Of a stretch of DNA of 64,000 nucleotides, positions 58,911 to 64,000 are shown piece after piece (the first letter of the stretch is position 1; each line of letters starts with the position of its first letter). Where the stretch lies: the NCBI GenBank assembly GCA_048213135.1, contig PS015009.1:2232001-2296000 (forward strand). The letters are read 5' to 3'. Below the pieces are notes generated by a model. It searched no databases and was not told the origin of the DNA. It saw only the letters and a list, made by a program, of their open reading frames with translations. The DNA is from Reclinomonas americana ATCC 50394. Lineage: Eukaryota; Jakobida; Jakobea; Jakobida. The position numbers were made by a program, and so were the translations under genes.

Positions 58911-59891
58911 GTGACCGGCACATTCAAAGCCAATAACCCATATAATACGTTTCTCCTGTTCATTTACGGGTTGTTGCTGAAGCTGCCTTTGTTTTTACAT
59001 CCGCAGGTACCGCAGCCACAGCAGATCGACGGGTTCCTGTATAAATACCTGCTGAAGCAATTGCATCCGCTGGGCAGTTCCTTACCGGTCATCTATTCCA
59101 TCATCACGTTCCTGCTCCTGTATACGCAGGCCATCAGTTTTAATAAGCTGGTGAATGATCAGCGGCTGATGCAAAAGCCCAATTACCTTACGGGAATGAG
59201 CTACCTGCTCATTACCTCGCTTTTCCCGGAATGGAATATGTTGTCGGCCCCGCTTATCATCAATACCCTCCTCATATGGGTATGGGCACGAATGAGCGGT
59301 CTCTATAACAGCAATACACCCAAATCATCGTTATTCAACATTGGTATCGCCATTGGTATTTCCACCTTCTTTTATTTTCCATCGCTGGCATTTGCGGCGC
59401 TCATCATATTCGGACTGGCGCTTACCCGTCCGTTCCGTATCGCTGAATGGCTGATCGCCCTGCTGGGCATCATCACGCCTTATTATTTTTTATTGTCATG
59501 GGTGTTCCTTACCGACAGGTGGCAGGGATACCATTTTCCCGGGTTTGCCGTTACCACGCCCCATTTTGACCAGACCAGCTGGGCCTATGCCGCCGTCATC
59601 ATCGTACTGATCACCTCTGTTACCGGGCTTTTCTTTGTACAGCAGAACTTTCGCCGGCAGCTGATACAGACCCGCAAAAGCTGGAGCCTCGTTTTCCTGT
59701 ACCTGCTGGTGGCTGTTTTTGTTCCCTTTGTAAACGCCACGCATACGTTCGATTACTGGATTCTTTGTGCCGTGCCGCTCTCCGCCCTGCTGGGGGCCGC
59801 GTTCCTTTATCCCACCCGCAAATGGTTCCCACTGGTACTGCACTGGCTGATGGTGGCTTTTGTGATAGCGTTGAATTATTTTATCCACTGA
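58911..59891 (+). CDS. DUF6427 family membrane protein
   Basis: A 326-residue integral membrane protein with about nine helices. The N-terminal KANNPYNTFLLFIYGLLLKL, LFPEWNMLSAPLIINTLLIW and TRPFRIAEWLIALLGIITPY agree with my memory of DUF6427, a Bacteroidota-specific family of unknown function. In several genomes it lies near purine genes, as here before purQ. The start is GTG at 58911. Confidence 0.75.
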   Translation: MTGTFKANNPYNTFLLFIYGLLLKLPLFLHPQVPQPQQIDGFLYKYLLKQLHPLGSSLPVIYSIITFLLLYTQAISFNKLVNDQRLMQKPNYLTGMSYLLITSLFPEWNMLSAPLIINTLLIWVWARMSGLYNSNTPKSSLFNIGIAIGISTFFYFPSLAFAALIIFGLALTRPFRIAEWLIALLGIITPYYFLLSWVFLTDRWQGYHFPGFAVTTPHFDQTSWAYAAVIIVLITSVTGLFFVQQNFRRQLIQTRKSWSLVFLYLLVAVFVPFVNATHTFDYWILCAVPLSALLGAAFLYPTRKWFPLVLHWLMVAFVIALNYFIH

Positions 59892-59992
59892 TGATAATTA
59901 CGAATTAGCGGTTACGAATTTTTCCGGGTATTCAGGGTTCATATCCGGTATCTGGTATCCTGCATCTTATCTCCCGCATTTCACATCCTTCT

Positions 59993-60023
59993 TTTGCCCC
60001 CTCCCGATTTAGTAGTAACTTTG
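59993..60023 (+). promoter_or_regulatory. Consensus promoter of purQ
   Basis: TTTG (59993-59996) is separated by 19 bp from TAACTTTG (60016-60023), a good match to the Bacteroidota consensus. The start codon follows 22 bp later. Confidence 0.75.
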
Positions 60024-60045
60024 CATTTCCAACAAACAAGCTCCC

Positions 60046-60717
60046 ATGAAATTCGGCGTAGTAGTTTTTCCCGGCAGTAACTGTGACAGGGATATGATTG
60101 ATGCCCTCCGCAACGACCTGGGCCAGGAAGTGATCCAGCTCTGGCATAAAGACCGCGACATCAGCCAGTTCTCCACCGATGATTGTATTGTTCTTCCCGG
60201 CGGGTTCAGCTATGGTGATTACCTGCGCTGCGGCGCCATTGCCCGTTTCAGTCCCATGATGCAGAGCGTTATCGATTTTGCCAACAACGGCGGAAAAGTA
60301 CTTGGCGTTTGCAACGGTTTTCAGATACTCTGCGAAAGCGGGCTGTTACCCGGCGCCCTGCTGCGCAATGAACAACAGCAATTCGTTTGTAAGAATATAT
60401 TTATGAAGGAAGGCACAGGTGAAGCGGCCCCTGCTTTAAAAGTACCCGTAGCGCATGGAGAGGGCAGGTATTTTGCCAATAAAGCCACCCTGGAAGAGCT
60501 GGAAATGCACCGGCAGATCATTTACCGCTACTGCGACGAAAAAGGATCGGTATGCGGTGAGGCCAACCCCAACGGGGCCATGCACAATATCGCCGGTATC
60601 TGCAACCGCGACAGGAATGTTTTTGGTATGATGCCCCACCCCGAAAGGGCCTGCAGTACAGCGCTGGGTAACCTCGACGGCCGTAAAGTATTCAGCCATC
60701 TTTTTGGTATAGGGTAA
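60046..60717 (+). CDS. purQ: Phosphoribosylformylglycinamidine synthase subunit PurQ
   Basis: A 223-residue class I glutamine amidotransferase that supplies ammonia for the FGAM synthase step of purine synthesis, in complex with PurL and Pur[11 protein letters not shown] at the N-terminus, the nucleophile GVCNGFQIL (Cys), and the catalytic His-Glu pair in MPHPERA are present. The small PurQ implies separate PurL and PurS, not the large fused enzyme of E. coli; neither is in the window. Confidence 0.95.
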   Translation: MKFGVVVFPGSNCDRDMIDALRNDLGQEVIQLWHKDRDISQFSTDDCIVLPGGFSYGDYLRCGAIARFSPMMQSVIDFANNGGKVLGVCNGFQILCESGLLPGALLRNEQQQFVCKNIFMKEGTGEAAPALKVPVAHGEGRYFANKATLEELEMHRQIIYRYCDEKGSVCGEANPNGAMHNIAGICNRDRNVFGMMPHPERACSTALGNLDGRKVFSHLFGIG

Positions 60718-60819
60718 CGTTAAAAAAAGGATAAAGGCGCCCGCCGGGCCATCCATTCCCCGGCAAAGCAGCGTACATTTGCGGAGCGCAGTTGCGCCAG
60801 AATTGATAAATTCGCTAAC

Positions 60820-61257
60820 ATGAAAAGAATATTACTTGCCATCGCTTTATTCACCGGTATTGCATCGGTAAAAGCGCAGATACTGAACCCGGTTAAGTTC
60901 AGCTACACAGCTAAAAAAACAAAGGCCAATGAATACGAAGTGCGCATAAAAGCAACTATCGATCCCAAGTGGCATATGTATTCAGCTTATAACCCCGATG
61001 CAGGGGCCGGCCCGACCATACTCAGCTTCACCGGCAGCGAAAAAGTTGGCGCGGTAAAGGAAGTGGGAAAAATGAAAACAGCCTACGATAAGAACTTTAA
61101 ATCGGACCAGAAATACTTCGAGAACACGGTGGATTTTGTACAGGTGGTTAAGGTAAAACCCGGCGCCACAAAGGTGCAGGGCTCTATCGAATACATCGTT
61201 TGCAACGATTCCAAGTGCCTCCCTCCCAAAGAAGTGCCGTTCGAGATCAAATTATAA
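60820..61257 (+). CDS. Stand-alone DsbD N-terminal-like domain protein
   Basis: A 145-residue secreted protein with a signal peptide (MKRILLAIALFTGIASVKAQ). The domain looks like the N-terminal, periplasmic domain of DsbD (KWHMYSAYNPDAGAGPTILS and C-terminal IEYIVCNDSKCLPPKEV). The two Cys in CNDSKC could be its redox pair. The next gene encodes the membrane and thioredoxin parts, so the DsbD functions are spread over two genes. Confidence 0.78.
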   Translation: MKRILLAIALFTGIASVKAQILNPVKFSYTAKKTKANEYEVRIKATIDPKWHMYSAYNPDAGAGPTILSFTGSEKVGAVKEVGKMKTAYDKNFKSDQKYFENTVDFVQVVKVKPGATKVQGSIEYIVCNDSKCLPPKEVPFEIKL

Positions 61258-61273
61258 TCAACAGAATATTATG

Positions 61274-61303
61274 AAAGGATAACGGCAATCGTTATCCTTT
61301 TTT
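61274..61303 (+). terminator. Terminator-like hairpin between the two DsbD-type genes
   Basis: AAAGGATAACG (61274-61284) pairs perfectly with CGTTATCCTTT (61290-61300) around GCAAT, followed by a T-rich run. It lies between two functionally linked genes, so it may be an attenuator. The T-run overlaps a possible -7 element TATTTTTG (61303-61310). Confidence 0.8.
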
Positions 61304-61310
61304 ATTTTTG
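61303..61310 (+). promoter_or_regulatory. Possible promoter overlapping the dsbD-like start
   Basis: TATTTTTG matches TAnnTTTG and lies only 5 bp before the ATG at 61316. A transcript initiated here would be leaderless. It overlaps the terminator T-run, so it may be chance. Confidence 0.3.
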
Positions 61311-61315
61311 CATAT

Positions 61316-62890
61316 ATGAGGAACAAAGCGTTTTTATTAACCACCTTACTGCTGCTGACCGGTTTCTCGCTTTTGGCGCAAACACCAATCAATGCAGCCG
61401 CTGAACCTTCTTTGTGGGTGATATTCCTGGGCGGACTGGCAGCGGGCTTTGCCGCATTTGTAATGCCCTGCATTTATGCCATGGTGCCCGTAACCGTGGG
61501 CTTCTTCACCAAACGCAGCGCCACCCGCCGCAAAGGGATCATCAATGCCACAGCTTATGCGGCATCCATCATCCTCATCTTTACCCTTATTGGCGTAGCC
61601 ATTGCTGTTACCAAACAGGGTAGCTGGGTAAACGATTTCTCCAGCAGCGCGGCGTTCAATATTTTCGTTTTTGCGCTGTTCCTCGTATTTGGTATTTCTT
61701 TCCTCGGCGCTTTCGAGATCACGCTGCCTTCATCTGTGGCCAACAGGGTAGATGCCAGGTCCAACTCTTCCAGTTTTACCGGCATTTTCTTTATGGCGCT
61801 TACGCTGGTGATCGTATCATTTTCCTGCACGGTGGCGTTCATCGGCGGACTCATACCGCTGCTCATCAAGGGCAGTTTCATCAAACCTATTGTAGGATTC
61901 TTTGCCTTCGGGCTGGCCATAGCACTGCCTTTCGCACTGCTGGCTTATTTCCCCGCATTGCTGAACCGGATCGCCAAATCGGGCGGATGGCTCAACAGCC
62001 TTAAAGTATGTTTCGGTTTCCTGGAACTGGCGCTGTCGCTGAAATTTTTGTCCAATGCCGACCTGGCCTATCACTGGCGCCTGCTCGACAGGGAGGTTTA
62101 CCTCGCCCTGTGGATCGTGATCTTTGCACTGATGGGGCTGTACCTGCTGGGCAAACTCAAATTCAGTCATGATGATGAACTGCCCAAGAACGACTACGGC
62201 TTACCCTATCTTACCGTAACCCGGTTGTTCTTCGCGATAACTGTATTCTCTTTCGTGGTATACCTGATCCCCGGCCTGTGGGGCGCCCCGCTGAAAGGCA
62301 TCAGCGCCTGGATACCGGAAACCAAAACGCAGGACTTTAACCTGCATAAATCCTCTTTACTGGAACGCAATAATGCAACGGATACGGCAACAACATCGGG
62401 CAATACGGTAAAACCCAAAAAATACACCTCCTTCCTGGAATCGGAAATACTGGGTGTGGAAGCTTTCTTTGAATATGAAGAAGCGCTGGCTGCCGCTAAA
62501 GCGATGAACAAACCGGTGATGATCGACTTTACCGGTCATACCTGTGCCAACTGCCGTAAAATGGAAAGTGAAGTACTGAACCAGGACGAAATCAGGAATA
62601 CGCTGAAAAAAGATTTTGTGCTGGCCTCACTGTATGTGGATGACAAATACGCACTCCCCGAAAGCGAACACTATACCTCAGCAATCGATGGCAGTTTCAT
62701 CAAAAGGATGGGGTCGCGTAACCTCGACCTGGAGATGACCCTGGCCAATTCCAACGCCCAGCCTTTGTATCTTTTTGTTGATAAGGATGGCAAGCTCATT
62801 AAAAACGCGGATGGCTACAATCCGGATATCAGTCGCTTTAAAAATATTCTTGAAGAAGTGAAAGCGGAGCATAAGAAGAGGTTCCCTTAG
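61316..62890 (+). CDS. Thiol:disulfide interchange protein, DsbD-like (membrane and thioredoxin domains)
   Basis: A 524-residue protein. It has a signal (LLTTLLLLTGFSLLAQ), about eight membrane helices of the CcdA/DsbD type with the redox Cys in FVMPCIYAMVPVTVGFF and SFSCTVAFIGGLIPLL, and a C-terminal thioredoxin-like domain with the CxxC in DFTGHTCANCRKMESEV. It carries electrons from cytoplasmic thioredoxin to periplasmic partners. The N-terminal DsbD domain is a separate gene upstream. Confidence 0.88.
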   Translation: MRNKAFLLTTLLLLTGFSLLAQTPINAAAEPSLWVIFLGGLAAGFAAFVMPCIYAMVPVTVGFFTKRSATRRKGIINATAYAASIILIFTLIGVAIAVTKQGSWVNDFSSSAAFNIFVFALFLVFGISFLGAFEITLPSSVANRVDARSNSSSFTGIFFMALTLVIVSFSCTVAFIGGLIPLLIKGSFIKPIVGFFAFGLAIALPFALLAYFPALLNRIAKSGGWLNSLKVCFGFLELALSLKFLSNADLAYHWRLLDREVYLALWIVIFALMGLYLLGKLKFSHDDELPKNDYGLPYLTVTRLFFAITVFSFVVYLIPGLWGAPLKGISAWIPETKTQDFNLHKSSLLERNNATDTATTSGNTVKPKKYTSFLESEILGVEAFFEYEEALAAAKAMNKPVMIDFTGHTCANCRKMESEVLNQDEIRNTLKKDFVLASLYVDDKYALPESEHYTSAIDGSFIKRMGSRNLDLEMTLANSNAQPLYLFVDKDGKLIKNADGYNPDISRFKNILEEVKAEHKKRFP

Positions 62891-62930
62891 TAAATGTGCA
62901 AATGTGCGGATATGCAGATGAGCCAATATT

Positions 62931-64000
62931 TTAATCAAATACTTTTTTCTCCAGTCCGGGCCATACCTGTTGCAGGCTGATCCTGGGTTTGCGGCAGATG
63001 CAAACAGAAGTATTGTTCTCTTCACCTGTGTAGGGGTGCGTGATCTTTTTCACGAGTGTTACTTCCCCGAAGAACTGTTTCATATCATCCGGGCTTTTCC
63101 CGATACTGATCAGTACATCGCCTCTTTTATTGCCCGGTCCCCACAACCAGAAACTGCCGTGACTGCACACCGGTTCAGGTAAACTATATTTTTTACCGAG
63201 CAGGAAGACGGCGCCGGCTTCTCCATAATTGGAAGCCAGTATCACCGCCTGTTCCTTATCTGCAGGCGGGAGACTGCGGTACACACTGTCGGTAACCTGT
63301 ACCATATCGTTCCAGCCAAACATATCCGCATAATCGCTGGTGAGTTGGACCCTGCCATCATCTCCGGGCTTAAGGTGTTTGTAGGCTACATATTTTTCAA
63401 CCGGCAATACGGGTATGGCATCGGGTACAAAAGGTATTACGGGTAAAATAAGGATGGCCGCCACCACGTAATTCCACACCGGTCGTTTGGTAAACCATTG
63501 TTCTATCTGCACCGATCCTGCGGCGAACAATACCGGGTAGGCCGCGAAAAAATAATAGGATTTGGATTGCAGTATCCACATCGTCACAAAAATAAAAATG
63601 ACGGACACCGACAAAGCTTTGTAAGGTTTCAGTTTAGGATTGATGAAAAAAGCCACAGCGCCGATAAGGCTGATAATGAATGTGAATGGCAGTTTCAGCT
63701 GGTCTTTACCAAAAGCGGCTGGACTGATCTCCGATAATTGCGCCTCCTTCAGTTTCTGGTAATGCAGCGCAATGGGGAAATGATGCTGCCATTGCCAGAT
63801 GATATTGGGAAGAAGGATCAGTATGGCGATGATACCGGCTATGTACAGCCATTTGTCGCGGAATATCCTTCCTTTATCAAAGAACAGCAACCCAACCACA
63901 AGGCCTCCGCCCCAGATGAGCATGGTATACTTGGTGAGCAATCCCAGTCCGGCGGTTATGCCCAGCGCAATCGCCCACGCGGCCTGTTTGGTTTTGATGA
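62931..64000 (-). CDS. Glycosyltransferase family 39-like membrane protein, partial at window edge
   Basis: The frame runs off the right edge, so the N-terminus is missing. It encodes the C-terminal part of a polytopic membrane protein of the GT39/ArnT type: GLGLLTKYTMLIWGGG on the membrane, NIIWQWQHHFPIALHYQKL, and several helices (TFIISLIGAVAFFI; SYYFFAAYPVLFAAG), then a soluble tail. Such enzymes transfer sugars from polyprenyl phosphates. The stop is at 62931-62933, 40 bp after the convergent DsbD-like gene. Confidence 0.8.
   Translation of the reverse strand, partial: IKTKQAAWAIALGITAGLGLLTKYTMLIWGGGLVVGLLFFDKGRIFRDKWLYIAGIIAILILLPNIIWQWQHHFPIALHYQKLKEAQLSEISPAAFGKDQLKLPFTFIISLIGAVAFFINPKLKPYKALSVSVIFIFVTMWILQSKSYYFFAAYPVLFAAGSVQIEQWFTKRPVWNYVVAAILILPVIPFVPDAIPVLPVEKYVAYKHLKPGDDGRVQLTSDYADMFGWNDMVQVTDSVYRSLPPADKEQAVILASNYGEAGAVFLLGKKYSLPEPVCSHGSFWLWGPGNKRGDVLISIGKSPDDMKQFFGEVTLVKKITHPYTGEENNTSVCICRKPRISLQQVWPGLEKKVFD

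Overview
The window looks like a chromosomal segment of a Bacteroidota member, most likely family Chitinophagaceae (inferred, no search run). Evidence: a division/cell-wall (dcw) cluster in the Bacteroidota order without murF, ddl or murB; several promoters matching the Bacteroidota -7 element TAnnTTTG, with TTG/TTTG about 19-20 bp upstream in the best cases; frequent GTG/TTG starts with no Shine-Dalgarno sequence; a secreted protein with a gliding-motility/type IX secretion C-terminal domain; and many families typical of the phylum (DUF3052, DUF2490, DUF6427, WG repeats, small PurQ, JmjC-like cupin).

Layout. 1-3250: partial acyltransferase, yqgE, a sensor histidine kinase and a DUF3052 protein. 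3478-20158: a 13-gene dcw cluster on the + strand (mraZ, rsmH, ftsL-like, ftsI, murE, mraY, murD, ftsW, murG, murC, ftsQ, ftsA, ftsZ), mostly with very short gaps or 1-4 bp overlaps, ending in a terminator after ftsZ. 20159-21326: a gene-poor block packed with hairpins, palindromic repeats and a 12-unit array with exact 21-bp period. 21327-22436: two AT-rich accessory genes (DUF4304, GNAT). 22465-28021: NTF2-like protein, CsgG-like protein (apparently frameshifted), DUF2490 protein, TPR lipoprotein and a JmjC-like cupin. 28274-28453: a 59-residue Arg-rich peptide gene with its own promoter and terminator, divergent from the JmjC gene. 28525-35050: unknown protein, GNAT, Kup, rhodanese, two paralogous hydrolases and an OxyR-type regulator. 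35229-40506: two LD-carboxypeptidases around a 1061-residue surface protein. 40645-43674: a carbohydrate-binding-like protein, an ECF sigma factor and a large membrane partner. 44157-50482: metG, WG-repeat protein, sulfatase (apparently frameshifted) and GDPD-like protein. 50750-57190: two-domain beta-oxidation protein, small membrane protein, metzincin, ABC transporter and SDR protein. 57315-64000: secreted Tyr-rich protein, DUF6427, purQ, a DsbD system split over two genes, and a partial GT39-type glycosyltransferase.

The dcw genes supply peptidoglycan precursors (MurE, MurD, MurC, MraY, MurG) and the divisome (FtsL, FtsI, FtsW, FtsQ, FtsA, FtsZ); the LD-carboxypeptidases may add to wall recycling. 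Most of the rest is housekeeping or envelope functions.

The most unusual items are the 21-bp phased GTAACTT array at 20564-20815 inside a palindrome-bounded block; the divergent pair of a JmjC-like enzyme and a short cationic peptide; two genes broken at runs of nine A in the same way; and several dispersed repeat families, one interrupted by a 20-N assembly gap (46416-46435).
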